Notes under the pieces: model-generated
Told to the model about the DNA's origin: nothing
Databases searched by the model: none
What the model saw: only the letters and a program-made list of their open reading frames with translations
Position numbers and translations under genes: made by a program
Shown: piece after piece, positions 47,501 to 55,731 of the stretch
How positions within the stretch are numbered: position 1 is the first letter of the stretch
How the letters are laid out: every line of letters starts with the position of its first letter
DNA from: Cellvibrio fontiphilus
Lineage (GTDB): Bacteria; Pseudomonadota; Gammaproteobacteria; Pseudomonadales; Cellvibrionaceae
DNA length: 64,000 bases
Strand: one strand, 5' to 3'
Assembly: GCF_035317345.1 (NCBI RefSeq)
Contig: NZ_JAYKTU010000005.1

Positions 47501-47677
47501 ATTAGTACTGGCGCTGGTTCAGGCAGCCAAAATGCCATAGGCACCGGTGTATTTGGCGGTATGTTTTCCGCCACGGTACTGGCGATCTTTTTTGTGCCGG
47601 TATTTTTTGTCGTGGTATTCCGCTTGGCCCAGCGTTGGTTTCCAGCCAGGCCAGTGGATGATCACAAAGCGCATTGA
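44543..47677 (+). CDS. RND multidrug efflux pump, AcrB/MexB type (HAE1)
   Basis: 1044 residues, 12 membrane helices and two large periplasmic loops. The N-terminus MARFFIDRPVFAWVISI is diagnostic of HAE1 pumps, and the proton relay residues are present: Asp407/Asp408 (LLVDDAIVVVENV) and Lys937 (GLAAKNAILIVEF). As a trimer it exports hydrophobic drugs, detergents or bile-like compounds from the periplasm. It starts three bases after the fusion-protein gene and is followed by its likely repressor. An outer-membrane partner (TolC/OprM) must come from elsewhere. Confidence 0.96.
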   Translation: MARFFIDRPVFAWVISIIIMLAGALSIFKLPVAQYPDVAPPAVSISANYPGASAQTVQDTVIQIIEQGLTGIDNVQYMSSTSESSGRGEVTLTFLAGTDPDIAQVQVQNKLQTAMPLLPQEVQQQGIRVTKSSAGFLMVIGFVSSDGRMDKYDIADYVAANVQDQLSRVNGVGQITLFGSQYAMRIWLDANKLATYSLTSSDVATAIRAQNAQIAAGELGGTPALPGQDINASIVVQTRLSTPEEFGNILLRVNQDASQVRLKDVARIELGGENYQFETEYNNRPATGLAITLASGANALDTADAVRKRIAELQGFFPQGLEIVYPYDTTPFVKLSIEAVVKTLIEAIILVFLVMYLFLQNFRATLIPTIAVPVVLLGTFAVLSVFGFSINTLTMFAMVLAIGLLVDDAIVVVENVERVMAEEGLSPREATRKSMQQITGALIGIALVLSAVFVPMAFFGGSTGVIYRQFSITIVSAMVLSVIVALTLTPALCASMLKPVSHDHYQKGGFFGWFNRNFNRATDGYQRSVGGMLGKTGRYMAIYLAIVVVLGLLFTRLPGSFLPDEDQGIMFTQMTLPVGATKERSMAVMDRVEKHYLENEADNVRSVFSVIGFSFSGRGQNNGIAFVGLKDWSLRTDESQHVQSIAARAMGAFSQIKEAMVFPFVPPAITQLGTSSGFNLQLQDLGGLGHEALMQARNQFLGMAAQDSRLVGVRPNGQEDNPQFKLDVNQEKAAALGVSLSDINAIFSTVWAASYVNDFIDKGRVKKVFVQGDAQYRMLPEDVKNWYARNDKGEMVPFSAFTSGRWIYGSPRLERYNGVPSLNIIGQGAPGVSSGDAMLAAEEIIAKLPAGIGYQWTGMSLQERESGNQAPLLYALSILIVFLCLAALYESWSVPFAVILVVPLGILGAVVFAMARGLSNDVYFQVGLLTTIGLAAKNAILIVEFAKALYEQGMDLIAATMEAVRMRLRPIIMTSLAFMLGVTPLVISTGAGSGSQNAIGTGVFGGMFSATVLAIFFVPVFFVVVFRLAQRWFPARPVDDHKAH

Positions 47678-47685
47678 GTCATTAT

Positions 47686-48264
47686 ATGAGCCTTAATAAA
47701 TGTGAATTGATTTTGGCAGCAACCTTAAAACTGTTGGCGAGCCGTGGTTTTCACGGCTTTTCCATTCGCGATGTTGCTAAAGAGTCGGGCGTAGCCACTG
47801 GCACGGTTTATTTGTATTTTGCCGATCGGGAAGATCTGATCAAAAAATTACACAGCCAGATTATTGAAACCGTAGGGCGGGAGGTATTTATCAGCGTGGA
47901 AAAGGAAATGTCGTTGTACGAGCAGTTTCAAGGCATGTGTCGCCGCTTTTGGGTGCTCTTCCAACAGCAGCCAGAGATGATTTTAAGCAAAGGTCAATTC
48001 GATCATTTGCCCGCAGACTTACTGCGCAGTCGGCATGAGGAGGCAAAGCTGGTGCTGGAGCCGCTGTTTACTTTTTTTATCCGGGGGCGCGAGCAGCATT
48101 TACTTAAAAACTTCCCTGACGAGATTCTCTTCTCGTTAGCTTTTGAACCCTACTTTGAGATAGCACGCAAATCCCTGCAGGGATTTGTAAGTATTGATGA
48201 CAACATGCTCGAGCAAATCATCCATGCCAGTTGGGACGCGATAGCGGTTCAAGCCAAAGCGTGA
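47686..48264 (+). CDS. TetR family repressor of the RND operon
   Basis: 192 residues from the ATG at 47686; a TTG at 47674 overlapping the pump gene end is also in frame. The N-terminal helix-turn-helix (residues 10-50: ASRGFHGFSIRDVAKESGVATGTVYLYFADREDLIK) is typical TetR; the C-terminal ligand domain is not close to a known class. Position at the end of the efflux operon, on the same strand, implies autoregulated repression through the dyad at 43280. A very stable terminator follows. Confidence 0.9.
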   Translation: MSLNKCELILAATLKLLASRGFHGFSIRDVAKESGVATGTVYLYFADREDLIKKLHSQIIETVGREVFISVEKEMSLYEQFQGMCRRFWVLFQQQPEMILSKGQFDHLPADLLRSRHEEAKLVLEPLFTFFIRGREQHLLKNFPDEILFSLAFEPYFEIARKSLQGFVSIDDNMLEQIIHASWDAIAVQAKA

Positions 48265-48276
48265 GAAGGTGTTAAC

Positions 48277-48322
48277 CCATAAACAAACGGCGAGCCATTG
48301 CTGGCTCGCCGTTTGTTTATGG
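48277..48322. terminator. Bidirectional terminator between tetR and suhB
   Basis: A perfect 21-bp inverted repeat (48277-48297 with 48302-48322) with a 4-base loop (TTGC), AT-rich at the base of the stem. It serves the plus-strand efflux operon and the minus-strand suhB end. Confidence 0.9.
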
Positions 48323-48356
48323 CAGCATTTTTTGAAAAAGCTGCTGTATTCGGTAT

Positions 48357-49160
48357 TTATTTCAAATGCCCCAGATTTTTCTGCACGATTTGCAAAATCG
48401 GCTTAAACACTTTTGGTGAGCCGCACACTATGTGGCCGGTTTCCAAATAATCCACGCCGCCGTTGAAATCGCTCACCAAGCCGCCAGCTTCTTTAACCAG
48501 CAATACGCCACCAGCAATATCCCACTCGTTCAGGTTCATTTCCCAGAAAGCGTCGAAACGGCCGGCAGCTACATAGGCCAGGTCCAGCGCCGCTGAACCG
48601 CAGCGACGAATGCCTGAAGTTTGCCCCGCAATTTCCTGTACACAGGCGAGGTAGGGGCCAATGTGTTCCAATGCATAACCGCTGAAGGGAATGCCGGTGC
48701 CAATCAGTGAGCCTTCCAGTGTGCGGCGACTGGAAACACGCAGACGACGGCCATTCAATGCCGCGCCACGGCCACGGCTGGCAGTAAATTCTTCGCGTTT
48801 AATCGGGTCGATAACAACGGCGTGTTCGATCTGGCCTTTGTACTTGCAAGCGATGGAGATAGAGAAGTGAGGAACCCCATGAATAAAATTGGTGGTGCCG
48901 TCCAGCGGGTCGATAATCCATTCGTAGTCTGGATTTTTGCCAGCTTGGTGGCCGCCTTCTTCGCCGCGAATGCTGTGATCCGGGTAGGCTTTACGGAGGT
49001 GGTAGATGATTTCTTTTTCAGCCGCTTTGTCCACTTCGGTGACATAGTCGTTACGGCTTTTGGTTTCGATAGTGAGCAGGTCAACGCGTTCAAAGGCGCG
49101 TTCAATCAGTTCGGCAGCTTTGCGACCAGCGCGCAAAGCAATGGTTAACATGGGTTCCAT
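48357..49160 (-). CDS. suhB: Inositol monophosphatase family protein SuhB
   Basis: 267 residues from the ATG at 49160 (MEPMLTIALRAGRKAAELI); the open frame extends upstream to 49274 without similarity. Metal-binding motifs of the family are intact: GEEGG, DPLDGTTNFIHG and WDIAGGVLLVKEAGG. SuhB hydrolyses inositol-1-phosphate in vitro and in E. coli also joins the NusA/NusG rRNA antitermination complex. It lies divergent from trmJ, as in pseudomonads, E. coli and others. Confidence 0.95.
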   Translation of the reverse strand: MEPMLTIALRAGRKAAELIERAFERVDLLTIETKSRNDYVTEVDKAAEKEIIYHLRKAYPDHSIRGEEGGHQAGKNPDYEWIIDPLDGTTNFIHGVPHFSISIACKYKGQIEHAVVIDPIKREEFTASRGRGAALNGRRLRVSSRRTLEGSLIGTGIPFSGYALEHIGPYLACVQEIAGQTSGIRRCGSAALDLAYVAAGRFDAFWEMNLNEWDIAGGVLLVKEAGGLVSDFNGGVDYLETGHIVCGSPKVFKPILQIVQKNLGHLK

Positions 49161-49399
49161 AAAGCACCAAGTAGTGGCTGCTGGGGCATTTCTCCATAAT
49201 GGATCAGATGCCAGCATGCCTGATTGTTCAGGGGGTGGGGATTGTAAAAGAGCGGGGCCGCAGGTCATGGGCATTCATTGCCATACCTCTCGCCGAGGGC
49301 GCGAATTATAACGGTAAGCCTGTGCTGGAGGCTAGTCATAAGTGTCGTTATACTGCGCGCCATTTCCCTGCTCCCATCAACCCGTCAGCGAGATCTCCT

Positions 49400-50239
49400 A
49401 TGTCAGCCCAGCCTTTTAACAATATTCGCATTGTGTTGGTTAACACCAGTCACCCGGGCAACATCGGCGGTACTGCGCGGGCGATGAAAAATATGGGTTT
49501 AGGGCGACTCTATTTGGTATCACCCCAAGAGTTTCCCTCGGATAAGGCCGTCTGGCGTTCAGCGGGTGCAACCGATGTGCTGGATAATGCCGTAGTGGTG
49601 GAAACACTGGATGAGGCTATCGCCGGCTGTAGTTTGGTGGTAGGCACCAGCGCCCGCGAGCGCCGCATTCCCTGGCCATTGCTGGATCCGCGTCAGTGCG
49701 GTGAAAGTGTCTGGTCAGAGGCGGCCAGTCATGAAGTGGCGATTGTGTTTGGACGCGAGGATCGCGGCCTCACCAACGAAGAACTGCACAAGTGTAATTA
49801 CCACGTACACATTCCTGCTAACCCCGATTACAGCTCGCTCAACCTGGCAACTGCCGTGCAGGTGATCAGCTATGAAATCCGTATGGCGTACTTGATGGCG
49901 GCGGAGGGCAATACCCTGCCACAACACCAGTGGGACATGCCGCCGGTTGATGCCCAAGCCATGGAAAGCTACTACGAACATTTGGAGCAAACCCTGGTTG
50001 AGCTGGATTTTCTGGACCGCGACAACCCTAAACAAACCATGACCCGGTTACGTCGCTTGTACAATCGGGTGCGCATGGATCAAATGGAATTCAATATTCT
50101 GCGCGGTGTATTAACGGCGGTGCAGAACTATATTCACTACAGCGGCAAGGTCATGACTAAGCTGGGGCATCAACCCGGCCTGGACGCCATGCGCGATCTC
50201 ACCAAAGACGTAAACAGCACCAATAAATCAGCTGAATAG
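49400..50239 (+). CDS. trmJ: tRNA (cytidine/uridine-2'-O-)-methyltransferase TrmJ
   Basis: 279 residues from the ATG at 49400; the upstream open frame overlaps suhB on the other strand. A SPOUT (alpha/beta knot) enzyme that methylates the 2'-O of position 32 in tRNAs. Signatures: RIVLVNTSHPGNIGGTARAM, VFGREDRGLTNEEL and the knot PANPDYSSLNLATAVQVISYE. The C-terminal helices end with TRLRRLYNRVRMDQME. trmJ next to suhB and iscR is the usual layout. Confidence 0.95.
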   Translation: MSAQPFNNIRIVLVNTSHPGNIGGTARAMKNMGLGRLYLVSPQEFPSDKAVWRSAGATDVLDNAVVVETLDEAIAGCSLVVGTSARERRIPWPLLDPRQCGESVWSEAASHEVAIVFGREDRGLTNEELHKCNYHVHIPANPDYSSLNLATAVQVISYEIRMAYLMAAEGNTLPQHQWDMPPVDAQAMESYYEHLEQTLVELDFLDRDNPKQTMTRLRRLYNRVRMDQMEFNILRGVLTAVQNYIHYSGKVMTKLGHQPGLDAMRDLTKDVNSTNKSAE

Positions 50240-50282
50240 CCAAGCAGGGCGGCCGCTCTGGCAAAGCAGGACGGCTTGGGTG

Positions 50283-50321
50283 TTGGAAAAGGCTGAATAC
50301 CTGAGTAAAATACTCGGAATT
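50283..50321 (+). promoter_or_regulatory. Iron-sulfur operon promoter with an overlapping IscR-type site
   Basis: TTGGAA (50283-50288) and TAAAAT (50306-50311) are 17 bases apart, a good sigma-70 promoter 90 bases upstream of iscR. Over the -10 lies ATACCTGAGTAAAATACTCGG (listed in parts: ATACCTGAGTA at 50297 then AAATACTCGG), close to the IscR type 1 site with palindromic CTGAGTA...TACTCGG. IscR bound here would block the promoter. Confidence 0.7.
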
Positions 50322-50401
50322 AGGCGAGCGGCTTCTGTGCTTGCCAATAAAAGCCTCTCTCGCGCCGATTTGGCGTTCTGCTCCCCCGGAGTTTAGCGAC
50401 T

Positions 50402-50890
50402 ATGAGACTCACCACCAAAGGACGATATGCGGTAACAGCGATGCTGGATTTGGCGCTACACAGCGACAAGGGGCCGGTAAGTCTTGCTGATATTTCGGTG
50501 CGCCAAGGTATCTCTTTATCCTACCTTGAGCAGCTTTTTGCGCGTCTTCGCCAGTTCAAGCTCGTTAAAAGCGTGCGGGGCCCGGGTGGCGGCTATCAAT
50601 TGATGGGCAGCACGGCAGATATCTCCGTGGCTCAAGTGGTAGATGCAGTAAGTGAGTCTCTGGATGCTACCCGTTGCGAGGGTAAGGGTAACTGCCACGA
50701 GGGTGAGGTCTGTCTGACACATCACTTGTGGGAAAATTTGAGCGAACAAATCCATCGGTTTTTAAGTGAAATCAGCCTTGCCGATTTGGTTGCACGCAAA
50801 GATATTCGCGCGGTCAGTGAGCTGCAAAATTTACGTTTACGCTCATCCCAATCGCATGCCGACCATATAGTGGTTAGTGAAATTAATTAG
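50402..50890 (+). CDS. iscR: Rrf2-family iron-sulfur regulator IscR
   Basis: 162 residues. An Rrf2-type winged helix at residues 1-65 (MRLTTKGRYAVTAML) and the cluster ligands Cys92, Cys98, Cys104 with His107 are all present, so it should bind a [2Fe-2S] cluster and act as in E. coli, repressing type 1 sites when loaded and acting on type 2 sites in the apo form. First gene of the iscR-iscS-sufBCDS-sufA-sufT-sufE operon, with a candidate site for itself over the promoter. Confidence 0.96.
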   Translation: MRLTTKGRYAVTAMLDLALHSDKGPVSLADISVRQGISLSYLEQLFARLRQFKLVKSVRGPGGGYQLMGSTADISVAQVVDAVSESLDATRCEGKGNCHEGEVCLTHHLWENLSEQIHRFLSEISLADLVARKDIRAVSELQNLRLRSSQSHADHIVVSEIN

Positions 50891-50945
50891 TTTTAATTGG
50901 TCAGGATGTTGGTTTTTCTTTCTTTTGTATCAAGGTAATCCGTTT

Positions 50946-52106
50946 TTGCGTAAACCAGTGTATCTCGATTATGCCGCCACCACGCCAGTTGCTCCTGAAG
51001 TTGCTGCATCCATGGCCCAATGTCTTACGCTGGATGGTACTTTTGCCAATCCAGCATCGCGCGCGCATCTCTATGGTTGGCAAGCGGAAGAATTGATTGA
51101 GGAGGCGCGCGCGAATGTTGCCCAGCTCATCAATGCTGATCCGCGTGAAATTGTATGGACTAGCGGCGCGACAGAGTCCAATAACCTGGCTTTAAAAGGC
51201 ATTGCAGAAACTTATCGTCTTGCTCATCCGGTTGGTGGTCATATTGTTGTTTCGGCGATTGAGCACAAAGCAGTATTGGACCCCGCAGCCTGGCTTGAAA
51301 CTCACGGCTTTCGCGTAACCCGTGTAGTGCCAAACGCAGAGGGTTTGGTAGCTGTGGAAAACCTGGCTGCTGCGCTTGAGGCAGACACCTTTTTAGTAAG
51401 CTTTATGCAAGTCAACAATGAGTTGGGGTGTATCAACGATATCAAGTCGCTAGCGGCGCTGTGTCATGCGCGCGGTATTTTATTTCACTGCGATGCGGCT
51501 CAAAGCGCCGGCAAAATCGCCATTGACGTAAAGGCTTTGGGTGTTGATTTGCTCTCACTGTCGGCGCACAAATTTTACGGCCCCAAAGGTATCGGTGCGC
51601 TTTATGTAAAGCGTGAGGCGAATGTCAAAGTCGCTGCGCAAATCCACGGTGGTGGTCATGAGCGCGGTATGCGCTCCGGTACACTTGCTACCCATCAATT
51701 GGTAGGAATGGGTGAAGCAGCCAAGCTCGTGCAGGCGCATCTTGATGCTGATTCTCAACGTATCAGAATGCTGCGTGATCGTCTCTGGCAGGGTATTGCC
51801 GATTTGCCCGGTGTAACACGCAACGGATCTGTAAATGATTGCGTCAGTGGAATTTTAAATGTCGCGTTTGGTGGTGCTGATGGCGAAATGTTGCTGCTGT
51901 CGCTGCGCGATTTGGCGCTATCCAGTGGTTCTGCTTGTAACTCGGCGAGTATGTCGCCCAGTTATGTATTAAAAGCGATTGGTCTGAGTGATGAAGCTGC
52001 GCAAGCTTCCTTACGCTTTAGTCTTGGCCGTTACACCACGGCCGAAGAAATTGAATTTGCGATTGAGCATCTGCGCAGTGTTATCAGCAAATTGCAAAAG
52101 GCCTGA
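50946..52106 (+). CDS. iscS: Cysteine desulfurase, IscS-like (class I)
   Basis: 386 residues from the TTG at 50946 (LRKPVYLDYAATTPVAP); the frame is open to 50877 inside iscR, and a GTG lies at 50958, so the start is not certain. The PLP lysine is in SLSAHKFYGPKG, and the sulfur-accepting Cys lies in the long class I loop SSGSACNSAS. It delivers persulfide sulfur to the scaffold. No iscU or hscBA follows, so it may serve SufBCD or other acceptors such as ThiI. sufB follows by 29 bases. Confidence 0.9.
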   Translation: MRKPVYLDYAATTPVAPEVAASMAQCLTLDGTFANPASRAHLYGWQAEELIEEARANVAQLINADPREIVWTSGATESNNLALKGIAETYRLAHPVGGHIVVSAIEHKAVLDPAAWLETHGFRVTRVVPNAEGLVAVENLAAALEADTFLVSFMQVNNELGCINDIKSLAALCHARGILFHCDAAQSAGKIAIDVKALGVDLLSLSAHKFYGPKGIGALYVKREANVKVAAQIHGGGHERGMRSGTLATHQLVGMGEAAKLVQAHLDADSQRIRMLRDRLWQGIADLPGVTRNGSVNDCVSGILNVAFGGADGEMLLLSLRDLALSSGSACNSASMSPSYVLKAIGLSDEAAQASLRFSLGRYTTAEEIEFAIEHLRSVISKLQKA

Positions 52107-52135
52107 TACGGGCCGATGCACACAGGGTAATTATC

Positions 52136-53572
52136 ATGTCCGAACAAGTTGAACAGCTCATTAAAAAAGAATACGCCGCCGGTTTTCACACAGCGATTGA
52201 GGCCGAAACCTTGCCGCCCGGTTTAAACGAGGATGTGATTCGTTTTATTTCGGCCAAAAAAAATGAGCCGGAGTGGTTATTGGAATGGCGACTTAAGGCT
52301 TATCATGCCTGGTTGGAAATGACTGAGCCAGAGTGGGCGCACGTCAAATACGATGATATTGATTTTCAGGCTGTTTCTTATTACTCAGCGCCAAAATCGA
52401 TGGATTCCAAGCCCAAAAGTTTAGATGAAGTAGATCCCGAGTTATTGCGCACCTACGAAAAACTCGGCATTCCTTTACACGAGCAAGCCGCGCTTGCCGG
52501 CGTTGCCATGGATGTAGTGTTTGACTCAGTGTCTGTGGTTACTACATTTCGTGAAAAACTGCTGGAAGCGGGTGTGATTTTCTGCTCCATCAGTGAAGCG
52601 GTACAAAAATATCCCGAGCTGATTAAAAAATACATTGGCTCAGTGGTGCCGCAAAAAGACAATTACTACGCCGCGCTTAATTCAGCGGTATTCTCTGACG
52701 GCTCCTTTGTATATATCCCAAAAGGCGTGCGCTGCCCTATGGAGTTGTCCACTTATTTCCGGATTAACGAACAAAACACCGGTCAGTTTGAGCGAACCTT
52801 GATTGTTGCCGATGAAGGATCTCATGTGAGTTACCTTGAAGGTTGCACCGCTCCCATGCGCGATGAAAACCAATTACACGCAGCAGTAGTGGAATTAATT
52901 GCGCTCGATAATGCGGAAATTAAGTACTCCACCGTACAAAACTGGTATCCGGGTAACGAGGAGGGCAAAGGTGGTATTTACAACTTTGTGACCAAGCGTG
53001 GTGTGTGTCATACCAATGCCAAAATTTCATGGACACAAGTGGAGACCGGCTCGGCGGTCACCTGGAAATACCCGAGCTGTGTATTGCGTGGTGATAACAG
53101 TGTCGGCGAGTTTTATTCGGTGGCGCTCACCAATAATTATCAGCAAGCTGATACCGGCACCAAGATGATTCATATTGGTAAAAATACCAAGTCCACCATT
53201 ATTTCGAAAGGTATTTCAGCAGGTAAAAGCTCCAATGCTTATCGTGGTCTGGTGCGTATTAACCCGGGCGCCGAAGGTGCGCGCAATTACACCCAATGTG
53301 ATTCGCTACTGATTGGCGATAAATGCGGCGCACATACTTTTCCCTACATTGAAAGTAAAAACCCAAGTGCTGTTATTGAGCATGAGGCAACCACGTCCAA
53401 GGTGAGCGAAGATCAAATGTTCCTGTGCCAACAGCGTGGCTTGGATGCGGAAAAAGCTGTGTCCATGATTGTGAATGGCTTTTGTCGTGAAGTGTTTAAA
53501 GAGCTGCCCATGGAGTTTGCGGTGGAAGCGGGCAAGTTATTGGAAGTCAGCTTGGAAGGCTCTGTGGGTTAA
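52136..53572 (+). CDS. sufB: Fe-S assembly scaffold SufB
   Basis: 478 residues. Core of the SufBC2D complex on which the [4Fe-4S] cluster is built. Clear blocks: FKELPMEFAVEAGKLLEV at the end, the parallel beta-helix core with GSFVYIPKGVRCPMELSTYF, GCTAPMRDENQLHAAVVEL, RGLVRINPGAEGARNYTQCD and SLLIGDKCGAHTFPY (a conserved Cys region). It is followed by sufC at about 113 bases and then sufD. Confidence 0.97.
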   Translation: MSEQVEQLIKKEYAAGFHTAIEAETLPPGLNEDVIRFISAKKNEPEWLLEWRLKAYHAWLEMTEPEWAHVKYDDIDFQAVSYYSAPKSMDSKPKSLDEVDPELLRTYEKLGIPLHEQAALAGVAMDVVFDSVSVVTTFREKLLEAGVIFCSISEAVQKYPELIKKYIGSVVPQKDNYYAALNSAVFSDGSFVYIPKGVRCPMELSTYFRINEQNTGQFERTLIVADEGSHVSYLEGCTAPMRDENQLHAAVVELIALDNAEIKYSTVQNWYPGNEEGKGGIYNFVTKRGVCHTNAKISWTQVETGSAVTWKYPSCVLRGDNSVGEFYSVALTNNYQQADTGTKMIHIGKNTKSTIISKGISAGKSSNAYRGLVRINPGAEGARNYTQCDSLLIGDKCGAHTFPYIESKNPSAVIEHEATTSKVSEDQMFLCQQRGLDAEKAVSMIVNGFCREVFKELPMEFAVEAGKLLEVSLEGSVG

Positions 53573-53685
53573 CCGCCCAGCGTAAAAATAGTAGCTGAGC
53601 TGGTTGCTGGTGCGAACTTATGTTGGCCCAACAAAAATTAAAATTTGAATTTACCGTGTTAGAAAACTATCGGACTAAAAAATTT

Positions 53686-54435
53686 ATGTTACGCATTACT
53701 GATTTGTTTGCGCGTGTTGAAGAGAAAGAAATTATCAAGGGCTTAAATTTAACGATTAATCCCGGTGAAGTGCACGCGATCATGGGGCCTAACGGCGCAG
53801 GCAAAAGTACGCTGGGCAATGTATTGTCAGGTCGCGATGGTTATCAAGTGACTGGCGGTAGCGTAATGTTTAATGGCAAGGATTTGCTTGAGCTGGAGAT
53901 TGAAGAGCGCGCTCGTGAAGGCTTGTTTCTGGCATTCCAGTATCCTGTAGAAATTCCCGGTGTTAGCAATATGGAATTTTTAAAAGCCGCAGTGGACGCC
54001 AAACGTAAGCATGCGGAGCAGCCTGAATTATCGGCGGTGGAATTTATGAAGCTTGCGCGCGAAACCAGTAAGCGTGTGAGTCTGGATCAGGCTTTTTTAA
54101 AGCGCGGTGTTAACGAAGGTTTCTCCGGTGGTGAAAAAAAGCGCAACGAAATTATGCAAATGATGTTGCTTGAGCCCAGCTTATGCATTCTGGACGAAAC
54201 CGATTCTGGTTTGGATATCGATGCGCTACAGGTTGTTGCCAATGGCGTAAACGCCATGCGTTCACCAGAGCGCAGCTTTATTGTGGTAACGCATTATCAG
54301 CGTCTGCTGGATTACATAGTGCCGGATTATGTTCATGTATTAGCTAACGGTCGCATTGTAAAAACCGGCGGCAAAGAATTAGCGCTGGAGCTGGAAGAGA
54401 AAGGCTACGGTTGGCTTGAAACTGGAGCGGTATAA
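53686..54435 (+). CDS. sufC: Fe-S assembly ATPase SufC
   Basis: 249 residues from the ATG at 53686; the frame is open to 53620 without family similarity. An ABC-type ATPase: MGPNGAGKSTLG (Walker A), FSGGEKKRNEIMQMM (signature, with the SufC-specific EKKRNE), CILDETDSGLDIDALQ (Walker B with D-loop), VVTHYQRLLDYI. It drives the conformational changes of SufB-SufD. It precedes sufD by three bases. Confidence 0.96.
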   Translation: MLRITDLFARVEEKEIIKGLNLTINPGEVHAIMGPNGAGKSTLGNVLSGRDGYQVTGGSVMFNGKDLLELEIEERAREGLFLAFQYPVEIPGVSNMEFLKAAVDAKRKHAEQPELSAVEFMKLARETSKRVSLDQAFLKRGVNEGFSGGEKKRNEIMQMMLLEPSLCILDETDSGLDIDALQVVANGVNAMRSPERSFIVVTHYQRLLDYIVPDYVHVLANGRIVKTGGKELALELEEKGYGWLETGAV

Positions 54436-54438
54436 GCC

Positions 54439-55731
54439 ATGACAGATTTTCAACAGCAGGCGATTTTACTTGCCGCGCAGCAGCAACCAGTGAGCTGGTT
54501 GCAAGATTTTCGTGCCCGGGCTGCCAATGATTGGTTAGCGCAAACCTGGCCAACACGCAAAACTGAGCATTGGAAGTACACGCCCTTGCAAGGTCTGCAA
54601 AAAACGCTATTGCCTGCGTTTGGCCAATCAACTGAATTGGATGAAGCTGTTAATAGCGATTTGATTCCTCTGGATGCGATACGTTTGGTTTTTATCAACG
54701 GCGTATTTAGTGCTGAAAACTCCACGCAAGCCGAATGTGTGGTGCGTTTTTCTGAAGCAAATAATGAGCAACAATTATTAATCGAAAAATACTTGGGTAA
54801 AATTGTACAGGGTGAGCGTCACCTGTTTGCGACACTTAACAATGCATGGCTGGGCGATGGTGTTTTATTGCATGTGCCGCGCGCACAGCATTTGGAAAAG
54901 CCGGTGTACCTTGTTCATGTTGCGACAGGTGAAGAGGTGGCTGCCAATCAACGGCTACTGATTGTGCTTGAAGAAAATGCCCAAGCGGAAGTCATAGAAC
55001 ATTACATTACCGGTAATAATGCTTCATCCGGCTTTGTAAATGCATTAACCGAAATTCAATTGGCCGATGGTGCAGACTTGCATCATTACCGTTTGAATAT
55101 GGAGGCGGAGCATGCGCAGCATATTGGCGCTGTGCATGTGGATTTGCAGCGTAATGCCCGCCTGCGCGGTTTTGCGCTGGCGCTGGGCGCTAAATTGATG
55201 CGTATTGATTATCAAATGAACCATCGTGGTCCTGGTGCAGAGCTGGATTTACAGGGTGTTTATTTGCCGCGCAACCAACAGCTAGTGGATTACCACACCA
55301 ACATTTGTCACTGGGTGCCCCATTGTACGTCCAATGAAGTGTTTCGTGGCATTGTGAGCGACTCAGCGCAGGCAATTTTTAACGGTCGCATTTACATTCA
55401 CAAAGATGCACAAAAAACCTTGGCTGAACTGAGTAATAAAAATCTGTTGACATCCAATAAAGCGGAAGTGAATACCAAGCCGGAATTGGAAATTTATGCT
55501 GATGATGTGAAGTGCGCTCATGGTGCAACCATCAGCCAGTTGAATGAAAATGCTCGTTATTATTTGCGTAGCCGCGGTCTTTCGCGCGCTGAGGCAGACG
55601 TCATGTTGAGCTTTGGATTTATCAATGAACTATTGGAGCAAATCGCTCAGTCAGCAGTGCACGATTATCTGCAACCGCGTCTGGCCCGGTTGTTCGGTCG
55701 CGAGTTAAGTTTGGAGTTGGCAAATGACTAG
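54439..55731 (+). CDS. sufD: Fe-S assembly protein SufD
   Basis: 430 residues. Beta-helix partner of SufB. It has an alpha-helical N-terminal domain (residues about 10-120, with WPTRKTEHWKYTPL) and a C-terminal beta-helix, with GAELDLQGVYLPRNQQLVDYHTNICH and ELEIYADDVKCAHGATIS (the conserved His and Cys region). Its end overlaps the start of sufS by eight bases. Confidence 0.96.
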   Translation: MTDFQQQAILLAAQQQPVSWLQDFRARAANDWLAQTWPTRKTEHWKYTPLQGLQKTLLPAFGQSTELDEAVNSDLIPLDAIRLVFINGVFSAENSTQAECVVRFSEANNEQQLLIEKYLGKIVQGERHLFATLNNAWLGDGVLLHVPRAQHLEKPVYLVHVATGEEVAANQRLLIVLEENAQAEVIEHYITGNNASSGFVNALTEIQLADGADLHHYRLNMEAEHAQHIGAVHVDLQRNARLRGFALALGAKLMRIDYQMNHRGPGAELDLQGVYLPRNQQLVDYHTNICHWVPHCTSNEVFRGIVSDSAQAIFNGRIYIHKDAQKTLAELSNKNLLTSNKAEVNTKPELEIYADDVKCAHGATISQLNENARYYLRSRGLSRAEADVMLSFGFINELLEQIAQSAVHDYLQPRLARLFGRELSLELAND

